A stretch of DNA of 64,000 bases from VXYL01 sp963422285. GTDB lineage: Bacteria; Pseudomonadota; Gammaproteobacteria; Pseudomonadales; Azotimanducaceae. Below, piece after piece: positions 22,472 to 30,414 of this stretch (positions are counted from its first letter, which is position 1; each line of letters starts with the position of its first letter). The notes below the pieces were generated by a model that saw only the letters and a list, made by a program, of their open reading frames with translations, had not been told where the DNA came from and searched no databases. The translations under genes and the position numbers were made by a program. The stretch lies in contig OY729419.2 in NCBI GenBank assembly GCA_963422285.2, positions 1 through 64,000 on the forward strand, given 5' to 3'.

Positions 22472-22575
22472 TGCGGCTGCCGCCGCACATGGAATTCGAT
22501 GCCGGCTGGTGCCCCTGCTTCTTGCGGTTGCGCGATGCGGCAGGACGATACGAATTCAAACCGAGCCATTGCTCC
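22435..22575. repeat. Palindromic interspersed repeat, copy E
   Basis: About 141 bp from GGCGGCGACTCGGTTCGACT to AATTCAAACCGAGCCATTGC, with the internal CTTCTTGCGGTTGCGCGATG block. It straddles the start of the monooxygenase gene and provides an in-frame ATG. Confidence 0.7.
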
Positions 22576-23067
22576 ACGCTGACGGTGCCGAAGATCGCCG
22601 GCCCGATCGCCGGGGCGGTTCCAGCCGCTTGCCGGCACCGCGGAAAGGCGTTGGCGACATCTCCGAGCGAGGCGTTACAGGACATCAAAGCCCTGGATGC
22701 CGAGGCGCTCATCGGCCATGGGCCAGCAACACCCCGACGCCAACCCGCGTTGTCCCGAACTCGCCGCGGCACCGGACCGGTTGGGTGCGACATGCCGGCC
22801 AAGGCCAAACCCGTCTTCGGGCAAAGCAAGGGAAATGACCAGCCAAACTAGCCAAATGCCCTTGACCTGAGATGCGTTGTTTGAAGGATGCCGGGGCGAA
22901 GCCTGTCCGCCCAAGCGCCGGATTGCGCGACGGCTCGAACTGGCCGACGGATACGCGGGGGGATGGAAGCCGTGAGACTTCCTTTTCGGTGGCCAGTTTC
23001 GTCGGCAATTCCCAAAGCTAGCCAAATCGAGACCGGGCGGGCCTCGCGCCCGCGCTCCCGGTTGCGG
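22576..23067. other. Gap without a recognisable gene
   Basis: About 490 bp between repeat E and the cyclase gene. Frames on both strands are short or Arg/Pro-rich and match nothing I recognise. The word CTAGCCAAAT occurs twice (near 22846 and 23020). It may be residue of a deleted gene. Confidence 0.5.
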
Positions 23068-23991
23068 TCAGCGAATCGCCACCGGATTGATCACCGCCTG
23101 CACGGCACCCTCAAAGCGCGGCTGGCCGAGAACGAACAGAAACTCCCAGCCTTCGTCCATCGCCAGTGCTCGCACGTCCATGTTCTCCAGGATGTAGATG
23201 CCGTTCTTCGCCAGCAGCTCCGGATGCACCGGGAACACGAGATCGGGATTCTCCCCCGGCACCGCTTCCAGCCCCCAGGTGTCCGCGCCCACGGCTACCA
23301 CGTCGAGGCTGGCGAGATACTTGGCGCCGCCCATGCCAAGGCCAGGCTCGCCGCCCATGAACGTCTCGTTGTCCACGCCGGCAAGGTTCAGCCAGCCGGT
23401 ATGGAACAGCACTACGTCGCCCTTGCCGATGACGACGCCTTGGGCCTTCGCCTGTGCCTGGATCTCCGCCTCGTTGAACACCGTGCCGGCCGGCAGCGGG
23501 TTCTTGCCGAAGTGGCGCGTCATGTCCAGCAGCACGCCGCGGCCGACGATGGGCGGCAGCTTGTCGATGGAGAGAGCCGTCAACCCCTTGGTGGTAACGA
23601 TGTCCGCCGCCTTGTGGCCGTTGTAGTAGACGTGGTCGATGCCCATATGGCCGAGACCGTCGAGCTGGCTGCCGATGCCCATCCAGGTGTAGAGCAAGTC
23701 GTCGTTGCCCGTGGCCCGGTTCGCGCCCAGGGTGGGACCGTTGTCCTGACCAGGCTGAAGGATGGTGATGGCGTAGTGGCGCGGCGGATAGGCGGGCGTG
23801 TTCCAGCCGGTCACCACGCCCAGGGGATAGGCCCTGCCCGTCTTCACCAGTCGGGCGGCCTGCACCACCTTCTGCGGCGACAGATGGTTGATCGCGCCCA
23901 GGGTGTCTCCCGCGCCGTGTTCGGACGGATGCCAGTCCTCCGCCCAGACGGAGCAGGCGGCAAGAGCGAAGGCGATGTAGACGATGCGCAT
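23068..23991 (-). CDS. Exported cyclase family protein (kynurenine formamidase-like)
   Basis: A 307-residue member of the cyclase / kynurenine-formamidase family (PF04199). An N-terminal signal peptide (MRIVYIAFALAACSVWA) implies a periplasmic enzyme. The family's metal-binding region appears as QLDGLGHMGIDHVYYNG near residue 110, an HxG-x-xH variant of HxGTHxD. GRGVLLDMTRHFG near 152 and GKGDVVLFHTGW near 192 are further landmarks. Members hydrolyse amide or ester bonds using zinc or manganese. A second exported family member sits at 41134-42111, about 18 kb away. The substrate cannot be assigned. Confidence 0.85.
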   Translation of the reverse strand: MRIVYIAFALAACSVWAEDWHPSEHGAGDTLGAINHLSPQKVVQAARLVKTGRAYPLGVVTGWNTPAYPPRHYAITILQPGQDNGPTLGANRATGNDDLLYTWMGIGSQLDGLGHMGIDHVYYNGHKAADIVTTKGLTALSIDKLPPIVGRGVLLDMTRHFGKNPLPAGTVFNEAEIQAQAKAQGVVIGKGDVVLFHTGWLNLAGVDNETFMGGEPGLGMGGAKYLASLDVVAVGADTWGLEAVPGENPDLVFPVHPELLAKNGIYILENMDVRALAMDEGWEFLFVLGQPRFEGAVQAVINPVAIR

Positions 23992-24149
23992 GGCGTTTCT
24001 CCTGATTGGCCGTTGCCGTATTTGCGACTATCTCATGATACGGCAGAGAACCAGGACGAGACCGGGGCAGCCCCTCGCCGCTTCGGCGCTTGCGGCCCGT
24101 TGCCGGTCACGATACTGTTTGCGTCCTCTATGGATTCGGAAACGCGGAC

Positions 24150-24590
24150 ATGACAGGCAAGGTGCTGGCCATTGCACGGCGCTCGGCTTCGCGCGCCTCC
24201 ATGGAGCAGCTAGAGGCGGCGGAGGTAAGCGTCGAAGCCGGCGTGGCGGGCGATGCGCGCGGCCGGCTGAAGGGCCGCCAAGTGACTGTGCTCGCCAAGG
24301 AAAGCTGGGACGCGGCCTGCGCCGAGCTCGGGCGCGAACTGCCTTGGACCACGCGCCGGGCGAATATCCTGGTGCAGGGCCTGCCCCTCGCCGGCGAGGT
24401 GGGCAAGACCATCCGCATCGGCGATCTGAAACTCGTCGTTACCGACGAGACCGATCCCTGCCAGCGCATGGAGGAGCAGGCGGCCGGCCTGCGTCAAGCG
24501 CTCATGCCGGACTGGCGAGGGGGCGTGACGTGCAATGTGGCGAAGAGCGGCTCGATCCAGGTGGGCGATGCCGTCGAACTGGTAGACTGA
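24150..24590 (+). CDS. MOSC domain protein
   Basis: A 146-residue MOSC domain, the beta-barrel found in molybdenum cofactor sulfurases and YiiM-type proteins. Visible elements are GVAGDARGRLKGRQVTVL near residues 32-50, RRANILVQGLPL near 68-80 and the conserved cysteine in VTDETDPCQRMEEQ near 105, which in the family carries sulfur to the cofactor. It ends with GSIQVGDAVELVD. The ATG at 24150 gives the conserved length. It is a stand-alone gene with convergent and divergent neighbours, and its partner enzyme is not in the window. Confidence 0.87.
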   Translation: MTGKVLAIARRSASRASMEQLEAAEVSVEAGVAGDARGRLKGRQVTVLAKESWDAACAELGRELPWTTRRANILVQGLPLAGEVGKTIRIGDLKLVVTDETDPCQRMEEQAAGLRQALMPDWRGGVTCNVAKSGSIQVGDAVELVD

Positions 24591-24624
24591 ACCGCCGTCC
24601 GCCAAGCGCAGGCGACATCTGGCG

Positions 24625-25506
24625 TCAGCGCCTTAGCCACTGCCATCGGATGCCAATCAAGGCGGCGTTCCGAACGTCGGCTTCGACATCGCTGCCCTCT
24701 CTCAGGCGAAAGCGGAACGAGCGCCGGTACTCGCGCCCGGCATGCAGAACCAAGCGATGCGAAGTGCCTGCTTGCAGCGCCAGTCCCAGACTGATCCGCC
24801 AGCCCTGCTGTTGGAACCGGCTTCGGCGGACCAAGTCGTCGTCGAAAATGCGCCAACTACCGCCAGCGGGATGAATTTCGGCCTGCAGCCGCCAGCGTGG
24901 ATGCAGGCGCAGAGACAGACGAGAGTCCGGAAAGGCCAGCGTCAAGTTCACGCGGTCTTGGACTCGCCAAGCGATGCCGAGCAGCGGGTGGAACGAGACG
25001 GCGCCGAGGCGATCGTCCCGGCAGGCACCCCAGAACACGTCCACCGAGGGCGTGGCGTCGTGGCGGTACCGAACGACGCCGTGCCAAGCGACGAGCCCGC
25101 TGTCGATCGCGCGCGGATGCTGTCCGGCGTTGGACGATGCCGCCAGCACGGGCGCGACGGTCCACTCCCAATTCGCCGTCGCGAATCGGTACGCCAGCGC
25201 CAAGCGATGCAGGTGGCCGTTGGTCTGCGGAGGGTTGGCAGCCGGGGTTCGCAGCTGATAGGCGCGGTAGTCGTGCAGAAGCCGCAACGAATGCGCGTCG
25301 TCGCGCCGCCAAAGCCGGATGCGCAATTTTGTTTCGGCGCTGCCAACGGTGTGCAGGTCGGGCGCTGGGAAGTCCGCCGTCTGCACGTGGGATCGATCGG
25401 CGAAAACCAGCTCTTCCGGTTCCGCCGGCAAGCAGGGGGATGCGCCCGCTTGGAAGGCCAGGGCAAAGGCCGGGAGGCAACGGCAAGCCGTTGCGCCGGT
25501 GGCCAT
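24625..25506 (-). CDS. Predicted outer-membrane beta-barrel protein
   Basis: A 293-residue protein with a short hydrophobic leader (ACRCLPAFALAFQAGASPCL) followed by alternating hydrophobic/polar strands rich in Trp, Tyr and Arg (ETKLRIRLWRRDDAHSLRLL, LALAYRFATANWEWTVAP, RISLGLALQAGTSHRLVLHA), as in outer-membrane barrels of the DUF6268 type. It ends in aromatic IRWQWLRR rather than a terminal Phe. Its ATG abuts the hisA stop, so it is probably cotranscribed with hisB and hisA, an odd partner for histidine synthesis. Function unknown. Confidence 0.6.
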   Translation of the reverse strand: MATGATACRCLPAFALAFQAGASPCLPAEPEELVFADRSHVQTADFPAPDLHTVGSAETKLRIRLWRRDDAHSLRLLHDYRAYQLRTPAANPPQTNGHLHRLALAYRFATANWEWTVAPVLAASSNAGQHPRAIDSGLVAWHGVVRYRHDATPSVDVFWGACRDDRLGAVSFHPLLGIAWRVQDRVNLTLAFPDSRLSLRLHPRWRLQAEIHPAGGSWRIFDDDLVRRSRFQQQGWRISLGLALQAGTSHRLVLHAGREYRRSFRFRLREGSDVEADVRNAALIGIRWQWLRR

Positions 25507-26241
25507 TCAGCCGTCCAGCAGCCGTTGTCCGACAACGAAATCCAGCGTCCCCTGGTAGAGCGCGGAACCGCTGATCACGCCGAGCAGTCGATTCGCGCCA
25601 AGGCCGAGAGCCTTGAGGGCACGCAGGTCGTCCAGGTTGCGAACCCCGCCCGAAGCGATGATCGGCACCCGCGTCGCCTCGGCCATGCGGCGGGTGGCGG
25701 CGGCGTCGACGCCAGCGAGCATGCCGTCCCGGGCGATGTCCGTGTAGACGATGGCGAACAGGTCCACGTCATCGAGACCGGCGGCGAACGCCACGGCGTC
25801 CACTTCGTTGCCAGCCGTCCAGCCGCGAGTGGCGGCACGGCCATCGCGGGCATCGAGGCCGAAGATCGTCTGGCCAGGAAACTCCGCTGCAAGCTGGCTT
25901 AGAAAGCGCTGATCCTCCAAGGCGCGTGTGCCGGCAATGACTTGGCTAGCGCCGGCATCCAGATAGGCGCGGGCGGCTTCAAGGGTGCGAATGCCGCCGC
26001 CAACCTGTACAGGGACGCCGGCGGCGGCATGGACGATTGCCTCGACGAGATCGCGATTGACGGGAGCGCCGGCGAACGCGCCGTCAAGATCCACCACATG
26101 CAGACGACGTGCGCCGGCGTCCACCCAGCGCCTGGCCATGGCCGGCGGATCATCCGAGTAGATCGATGCCGATGCCATGACGCCCTGGCGCAGCTGTACG
26201 CAGCGGCCGTCCTTGAGATCGATGGCGGGAATCAGCAGCAC
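25507..26241 (-). CDS. hisA: Phosphoribosylformimino-5-aminoimidazole carboxamide ribotide isomerase
   Basis: A 244-residue TIM-barrel isomerase for the fourth step of histidine synthesis, the Amadori rearrangement of ProFAR. The catalytic aspartates lie in LLIPAIDLKDGRCVQL at the N-terminus and VYTDIARDGMLAGV near residue 170. The phosphate-binding loops VQVGGGIRTLE near 80 and IIASGGVRNLDDL near 205 are both present. Start is GTG 26241, two bases after the hisB stop, indicating translational coupling. The hisH gene usually found between hisB and hisA is absent here. Confidence 0.94.
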   Translation of the reverse strand: MLLIPAIDLKDGRCVQLRQGVMASASIYSDDPPAMARRWVDAGARRLHVVDLDGAFAGAPVNRDLVEAIVHAAAGVPVQVGGGIRTLEAARAYLDAGASQVIAGTRALEDQRFLSQLAAEFPGQTIFGLDARDGRAATRGWTAGNEVDAVAFAAGLDDVDLFAIVYTDIARDGMLAGVDAAATRRMAEATRVPIIASGGVRNLDDLRALKALGLGANRLLGVISGSALYQGTLDFVVGQRLLDG

Positions 26242-26243
26242 GG

Positions 26244-26834
26244 CTATAGCATCCCCTTGGTGGATGGCGCGTCGGTCGTCCGCTCGTCTCGTTCGAGGGC
26301 CATGCGCAAGGCGCGTCCGAACGCCTTGAAGATGGTTTCGGCTTGGTGGTGGGCGTTGACGCCCTTGAGGTTGTCGATGTGCAGGGTGACGCAAGCGTGA
26401 TTGACGAACCCTTGGAAGAACTCGCGCAGCAGGTCCACGTCGAAGTCGCCGATGCGCGCCCGGTTGAAGGCCACGTCGTACTCCAGGCGAGGTCGCCCGG
26501 AGAAGTCCACCACCACCCTGGAGAGGGCTTCGTCCAGGGGCACGTAGGCATAGCCGTAGCGGAAGATGCCGCGCTTGTCGCCCACCGCATCGGACACGAC
26601 CTGCCCCAGGGTGATGCCGATGTCTTCGACGGTGTGGTGGGCGTCCACATCGAGGTCGCCGCGGGCCTCGATGTCCAGGTCGATGCGGCCGTGGCGAGCC
26701 ACCTGGTCCAGCATGTGCTCGAAGAAGGGCAGTCCGGTGGCCAGCCTCGAGCGCCCGGCGCCGTCGAGATTCACGGTTGCCTGGATGCGGGTTTCCAGGG
26801 TTTCGCGGCTGCGGGAAGCAGTGCGGTCGGTCAT
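26244..26834 (-). CDS. hisB: Imidazoleglycerol-phosphate dehydratase
   Basis: A 196-residue monofunctional HisB, which dehydrates imidazole glycerol phosphate. The two manganese-binding signatures are present: AHHTVEDIGITLGQ near residue 66 and NAHHQAETIFKAFGRAL near 165. DGAGRSRLATGLPFFEHMLDQ near 25-45 is also conserved. It lacks the N-terminal phosphatase domain of enterobacterial HisB, as expected outside the enterics. The ATG at 26834 is the first in the conserved frame. An unknown gene lies 41 bp upstream and hisA 2 bp downstream. Confidence 0.95.
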   Translation of the reverse strand: MTDRTASRSRETLETRIQATVNLDGAGRSRLATGLPFFEHMLDQVARHGRIDLDIEARGDLDVDAHHTVEDIGITLGQVVSDAVGDKRGIFRYGYAYVPLDEALSRVVVDFSGRPRLEYDVAFNRARIGDFDVDLLREFFQGFVNHACVTLHIDNLKGVNAHHQAETIFKAFGRALRMALERDERTTDAPSTKGML

Positions 26835-26875
26835 GAGCGGCAGGCTGTTCGGCGAAAGACGCAGTATACCCGCGC

Positions 26876-27268
26876 TTAGCCCTTCAGCCGTTCCATCAAG
26901 CTGCCGTAGGGCAGGAAGCGGTTGCCGCTGACGGACTTGATCCACGCCGTCAGTTCCGCTGGATAGTCGCCGCGCTGGCGCAGCAAGCGAGCCAAGGCGA
27001 TGACCGGCGACTTGGCTCCGGCCTCGCAGCCGGCAATGGTCTCTTCCGCCAGGGTCAGCGCCCGCAGCCAGCCGAGCAGCCGCTCCGACTCTCGCCCGTC
27101 GAACAGCCGTGCGCGTTCGCCGGCGCTGGCGCGTACCACCTCGCGCAGGCAGTTGGCATCGTCGATGGCGAAGGCGCCGTCCGTCGAACGCGAAGCGCGA
27201 TCCAGGGCATGCGCATGCGCCTCGTCGAGCTTGCCGCCGGGTTCCCAAGCACCCACTTCCGCGCTCAT
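26876..27268 (-). CDS. Hypothetical protein upstream of hisB
   Basis: A 130-residue soluble protein with no signal peptide or membrane segment. It has Arg- and Leu-rich helices (CLREVVRASAGERARLF, ERLLGWLRALTLAEETIAG) and ends with SVSGNRFLPYGSLMERLKG. Composition and codon use match the neighbours. It runs in the same direction as hisB, 41 bp ahead, and diverges from mutY across 45 bp, so a shared control region is likely. I do not recognise the family. Confidence 0.65.
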   Translation of the reverse strand: MSAEVGAWEPGGKLDEAHAHALDRASRSTDGAFAIDDANCLREVVRASAGERARLFDGRESERLLGWLRALTLAEETIAGCEAGAKSPVIALARLLRQRGDYPAELTAWIKSVSGNRFLPYGSLMERLKG

Positions 27269-27313
27269 GCCGGGTATCCTCTCCGCACACTTGCTGATGC
27301 CGCCTATAGTATC

Positions 27314-28378
27314 GTGCCGGACGCCTTCGCATCCTGTCTGCTCGCGTGGTGGGATGAACACGGTCGCAAGAACCTGCCGTGGCAGCGCCAGCGTACGTCC
27401 TATCGGGTGTGGGTTTCGGAAATCATGTTGCAGCAGACCCGGGCGAGTGCCGTGGAGCCCTACTTCGAGCGCTTCATGGCACGGTTCCCGACCGTCGAGG
27501 CGCTGGCTGGCGGCAGCCGCGACGAGGTGCTGCATCTGTGGAGCGGCCTCGGCTACTATGCCCGCGCCCGCAACCTGCATCGAGCGGCGCGCATCGTCGT
27601 CCGCGACCACGGCGGAAACTTCCCGGACGCCTTGGCGGACATCCTGGCGCTGCCGGGCATTGGCCGTTCCACCGCGGCGGCCATCGTGGCCCAGGCGTAC
27701 AACCGCAGGGCGGCCATTCTCGACGGCAACGTCAAACGAGTGCTGGCACGGCAGCATCGGGTGGCGGGGCCGGTATCCTCGACAGTCACGGTCAAGGCGT
27801 TGTGGGCCTTGGCGGAAACGCATACGCCGGCGCATCGTGCCGCGGACTACACCCAGGCCATCATGGATCTGGGCGCCATGCTGTGCCTGCGCCGCCAGCC
27901 CGGCTGCGTCTCCTGCCCCGTTCGCGCCACCTGCCAAGCCTTCGCCGCCGGCGAGGTGGAACGGTTTCCGGAACCTGCGGCGCGACGAGCGCGGCGCTTG
28001 CAGCGGCGGCGATTCTTCGTGCTGACGGATCCCGACGGGGCCTGCTTCGTCGAACAAAGGCCAGCCACTGGCGTATGGGGCGGGCTGTGGTCGCCGCCGG
28101 AACGGGACAGCGAAGAAACCGCCGATGGGTTTCTGGCCCGGGCCGGCATCGATGCGGCCTTGGTGGAAGCAGTTCACGTCGCCCCCGTGTTCCGGCACGG
28201 GTTCAGCCACTACGATCTGGATGTGGAGCCGATCTACCTGCGCCTGGGCGCGAGACCGCTGGCAGTGCGCGACGGCAGCGGCGCCTGGATCGTGCCGGGC
28301 CGCCACCGGCTTGGCCTTTCCGCGGTTGCGGCTAAACTTCTGGCAGGCACCGAGGGGGAACTGTTCCGTGAGCCGTAG
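27314..28378 (+). CDS. mutY: A/G-specific adenine glycosylase
   Basis: A 354-residue base-excision repair enzyme that removes adenine opposite 8-oxoguanine. Residue order matches MutY: LPWQRQRTSYRVWVSEIMLQ with the catalytic Glu, the helix-hairpin-helix LPGIGRSTAAAIVAQA, LDGNVKRVLAR with the catalytic Asp, and the 4Fe-4S site C-x6-C-x2-C-x5-C (CLRRQPGCVSCPVRATC). A NUDIX-like domain (GVWGGLWSPPE) follows. GTG 27314 is chosen since upstream codons in this frame do not look conserved. It overlaps yggX by 11 bases, the usual gammaproteobacterial pairing. Confidence 0.95.
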   Translation: MPDAFASCLLAWWDEHGRKNLPWQRQRTSYRVWVSEIMLQQTRASAVEPYFERFMARFPTVEALAGGSRDEVLHLWSGLGYYARARNLHRAARIVVRDHGGNFPDALADILALPGIGRSTAAAIVAQAYNRRAAILDGNVKRVLARQHRVAGPVSSTVTVKALWALAETHTPAHRAADYTQAIMDLGAMLCLRRQPGCVSCPVRATCQAFAAGEVERFPEPAARRARRLQRRRFFVLTDPDGACFVEQRPATGVWGGLWSPPERDSEETADGFLARAGIDAALVEAVHVAPVFRHGFSHYDLDVEPIYLRLGARPLAVRDGSGAWIVPGRHRLGLSAVAAKLLAGTEGELFREP

Positions 28379-28643
28379 CGTATTCTGCAAAAAGTACCGA
28401 CAAGAACTGCCCGGCCTGGACGCGCCGCCGCTGCCGGGCGCGATGGGCCAGGACATCTTCGACCACGTCTCCGCCCGCGCCTGGGGGGAGTGGCAGCACT
28501 TGCAGACGATGCTCATCAACGAGCATCGCCTGTCCATGATGGATCCGCAGGCGCGCAGGTTTCTGCGCGAACAGATGGGCAAGTTCCTGGGCAACGAGGA
28601 CTACCAGCAGCCGGCGGGATACGTGCCTCCCGCCGACAGCTAG
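28368..28643 (+). CDS. yggX: YggX family probable Fe(2+)-trafficking protein
   Basis: A 91-residue protein matching YggX throughout: VFCKKYRQELPGLDAPPLPG with the conserved Cys7, GQDIFDHVSARAWGEWQHLQ, TMLINEHRLSMMDPQARRFL and MGKFLGNEDYQQPAGYVPP. YggX protects iron-sulfur clusters and is regulated with oxidative stress genes in enterics. Start is GTG 28368 within the end of mutY, with GAGGGGGAA upstream as the ribosome-binding site. The pairing with the Fe-S enzyme MutY is conserved across Gammaproteobacteria. Confidence 0.95.
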   Translation: MSRSVFCKKYRQELPGLDAPPLPGAMGQDIFDHVSARAWGEWQHLQTMLINEHRLSMMDPQARRFLREQMGKFLGNEDYQQPAGYVPPADS

Positions 28644-28673
28644 CGGCCGGCTCCTGCTGCCGGGCCGAACCCG

Positions 28674-29303
28674 CTAGGCGTTGGCACTCGACCTAGCCTT
28701 CATCGCCGCGTACCAGCGCTGTAGGTGCGGATGCTCGTCGCCAGCGCGGATCTGCACCCACTTGGCGAAGTCCACCACGCAGAAGGCGGTGATGTCGGCG
28801 ATGGAGAAGGCATCGCCGGCAACGTATTCGGACTGCGCCAAGGTGGCGTTCAGGGCATCGTAGAAGCGACCGGCCAGAAGCTGGCCGCGCACCACCAGAT
28901 CGGCGATGGCCGGCACGTTCCGGCTGCCCGAGGTGGCACGGTCCGCGAACGTCGGGTTGCCGTTGCGGAACGCCTCGGCCACCGGCATCAGGCCATCCCA
29001 TTCCATGTGCCGCTGGGCCGCCTCGATCACGGCCTTGGACTGCGCGTCCGTGCCCATGAGCGGCGGCTCGGGATGCAGTTCCTCGAAGTAGCGGCAGATG
29101 GCCACCGATTCGTCGATCACGGTGCCGTCGTCGAGCACCAGAGTGGGCAGCAGACAGCGCGGGTTGATGGCGCGGAACTCGTCGGCGAGGTTCTCGCCGG
29201 CGGGAATGTCCACCTGCGTGGTCTCCACCTTGATGCCCTTTTCGGCCAGAAAGATGCGCACCCGCCGCGGATTCGGCGCCATCGTGTAATCGTACAGTTT
29301 CAT
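28674..29303 (-). CDS. Glutathione S-transferase family protein
   Basis: A 209-residue soluble GST. The N-terminal thioredoxin-like domain has MKLYDYTMAPNPRRVRIFLA, INPRCLLPTLVLDDGTVIDE with the cis-Pro glutathione site, and SVAICRYFEELHP. The all-helical C-terminal domain ends with SIADITAFCVVDFAKWVQIR, the family's N-capping motif region. The length is typical. Probable role is conjugation or peroxide detoxification with glutathione; the substrate is unknown. It converges with yggX and diverges from a small membrane gene. Confidence 0.9.
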   Translation of the reverse strand: MKLYDYTMAPNPRRVRIFLAEKGIKVETTQVDIPAGENLADEFRAINPRCLLPTLVLDDGTVIDESVAICRYFEELHPEPPLMGTDAQSKAVIEAAQRHMEWDGLMPVAEAFRNGNPTFADRATSGSRNVPAIADLVVRGQLLAGRFYDALNATLAQSEYVAGDAFSIADITAFCVVDFAKWVQIRAGDEHPHLQRWYAAMKARSSANA

Positions 29304-29343
29304 CCCTGCCTCCTTACTTGGAAAGCGTTTAGCATAGCGAACC

Positions 29344-29529
29344 ATGACCGTCGGCGCTCTCGTTGCCACCTTCCTCGGCCTCGTCGTCGGCATCGGCGGC
29401 ATGTGGCTGGCGTGGAAACTGGTGCCGCGCTTGCCGGATGAGCCGTCTGGAACGGACGAGTCGATGGACGAAACCTCGGCGGACAAAGCGCCCGGAGAGC
29501 AGCCACCCGAGGACGAAGGCAAGCCGTGA
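29344..29529 (+). CDS. Small single-pass membrane protein
   Basis: A 61-residue protein with one N-terminal membrane helix (VGALVATFLGLVVGIGGMWL) and a strongly acidic, Pro/Glu/Asp-rich tail. The layout suggests an inner-membrane anchor with an acidic tail on one side. The final codon overlaps the GTG start of the methyltransferase gene (GTGA), implying cotranslation. I do not recognise a named family. Confidence 0.6.
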   Translation: MTVGALVATFLGLVVGIGGMWLAWKLVPRLPDEPSGTDESMDETSADKAPGEQPPEDEGKP

Positions 29530-30101
29530 GCGAAGCCGACCGCCGCAAGTGGGATCAGCGCTACCGCGACGGTGCCTACCAATCCCGGCCCTGCCCCAGC
29601 GAGTTCCTTGCCCATTGCGTCGATCTTCTACCGGCGGGAGGACAGGCACTGGATGTCGCCTGCGGTGGCGGACGCAACGCCATTTTTCTCGCCAGCCGCG
29701 GGTTCGAGGTAGATGCCGTGGACATCTCGCCGGCCGCCCTGTACCGCGCTCGCGCCCAGGCCGGCGAGGCGCCTATCCGCTGGATCGAACGGGACCTGGA
29801 CGATGGCTTCCATCCCGACCGGGACTACCATGTCATCGTCAACATCCGCTATGCGAACCAGCGCTTGGTCGAATCCCTCCTGCCGCGGCTGCGCTCTGGC
29901 GGCGTGCTGATCGTCGAGCAGCACTTGGCTACCAGCGACCCTACGGTGATCGGCCCGAAGAACCCGGCCTTCCGGGTCGCTCCGGGCGACTTGGCGCGGC
30001 TGGCAAGCGCACTGGCCGTCGAACGCCTGAAAGAGGGGCGGTTCGAGGATCCCGACGGCCGCAGCGCCGCCCTGGCGCGGTTGGCGGCCCGCAAACGCTG
30101 A
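29526..30101 (+). CDS. Class I SAM-dependent methyltransferase (TehB-like)
   Basis: A 191-residue cytoplasmic methyltransferase. Motif I is ALDVACGGGRNAIFLASRGF near residues 41-60, the acidic end of strand two is VDAVDISPAAL near 62-72, and the motif IV region is DYHVIVNIRYANQRLVE. WDQRYRDGAYQSRPCPSEFL at the N-terminus is like TehB/thiopurine-type relatives. The substrate is not evident. Palindromic repeat F lies 25 bp after the stop and the tRNA-Phe gene follows. Confidence 0.82.
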   Translation: MSEADRRKWDQRYRDGAYQSRPCPSEFLAHCVDLLPAGGQALDVACGGGRNAIFLASRGFEVDAVDISPAALYRARAQAGEAPIRWIERDLDDGFHPDRDYHVIVNIRYANQRLVESLLPRLRSGGVLIVEQHLATSDPTVIGPKNPAFRVAPGDLARLASALAVERLKEGRFEDPDGRSAALARLAARKR

Positions 30102-30126
30102 CGCCTTCGCCGCGCAAGAAAGTCGA

Positions 30127-30253
30127 GGTAGCGGTTCGGTTGGAATTCGGATGGATCGCACCATTACGCCACCACTAAGCGAGCTGTCCCATCTCTACAT
30201 CTTGTATTTGGATGGTTGAACGCGGCAACGCAGATCCAAACTGATGCACTGCC
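30127..30253. repeat. Palindromic interspersed repeat, copy F
   Basis: About 127 bp from GGTAGCGGTTCGGTTGGAAT to CAGATCCAAACTGATGCACTGCC, more diverged than copies B, D and E. It includes the CTACATCTTGTATTTGG version of the internal block and ends just before the tRNA-Phe promoter. Confidence 0.55.
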
Positions 30254-30257
30254 AAAG

Positions 30258-30286
30258 TTGACGTTGCCGCGAACTAACGCTTAAAT
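30258..30286 (+). promoter_or_regulatory. Sigma-70 promoter of the tRNA-Phe gene
   Basis: TTGACG (30258-30263) and TTAAAT (30281-30286) are separated by 17 bp. A GC-rich discriminator (CGCGCC) follows, as is typical of stable-RNA promoters, and the tRNA begins 14 bp after the -10 element. Confidence 0.6.
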
Positions 30287-30300
30287 TCGCGCCTTGCTCC

Positions 30301-30376
30301 GGCCAGGTAGCTCAGTTGGTAGAGCAGGGGACTGAAAATCCTCGTGTCGGCAGTTCAATTCTGTCCCTGGCCACCA
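30301..30376 (+). tRNA. tRNA-Phe (GAA)
   Basis: A 76-base cloverleaf. The acceptor arm GGCCAGG pairs with CCTGGCC, followed by an encoded CCA end. The D arm is AGCTCAGTTGGTAGAGC, the anticodon loop CTGAAAA gives anticodon GAA, and the T arm contains TTCAATT. The sequence is near the gammaproteobacterial tRNA-Phe standard. Confidence 0.95.
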
Positions 30377-30414
30377 CCATTTCAACCACCATCCTATCTA
30401 TCCCCCCTGCCGCG

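Noticed and set aside
20460..22829. A 789-codon frame overlapping the monooxygenase gene on the same strand
   Set aside because: Arg/Gly-rich shadow. The monooxygenase frame carries all flavoenzyme motifs.
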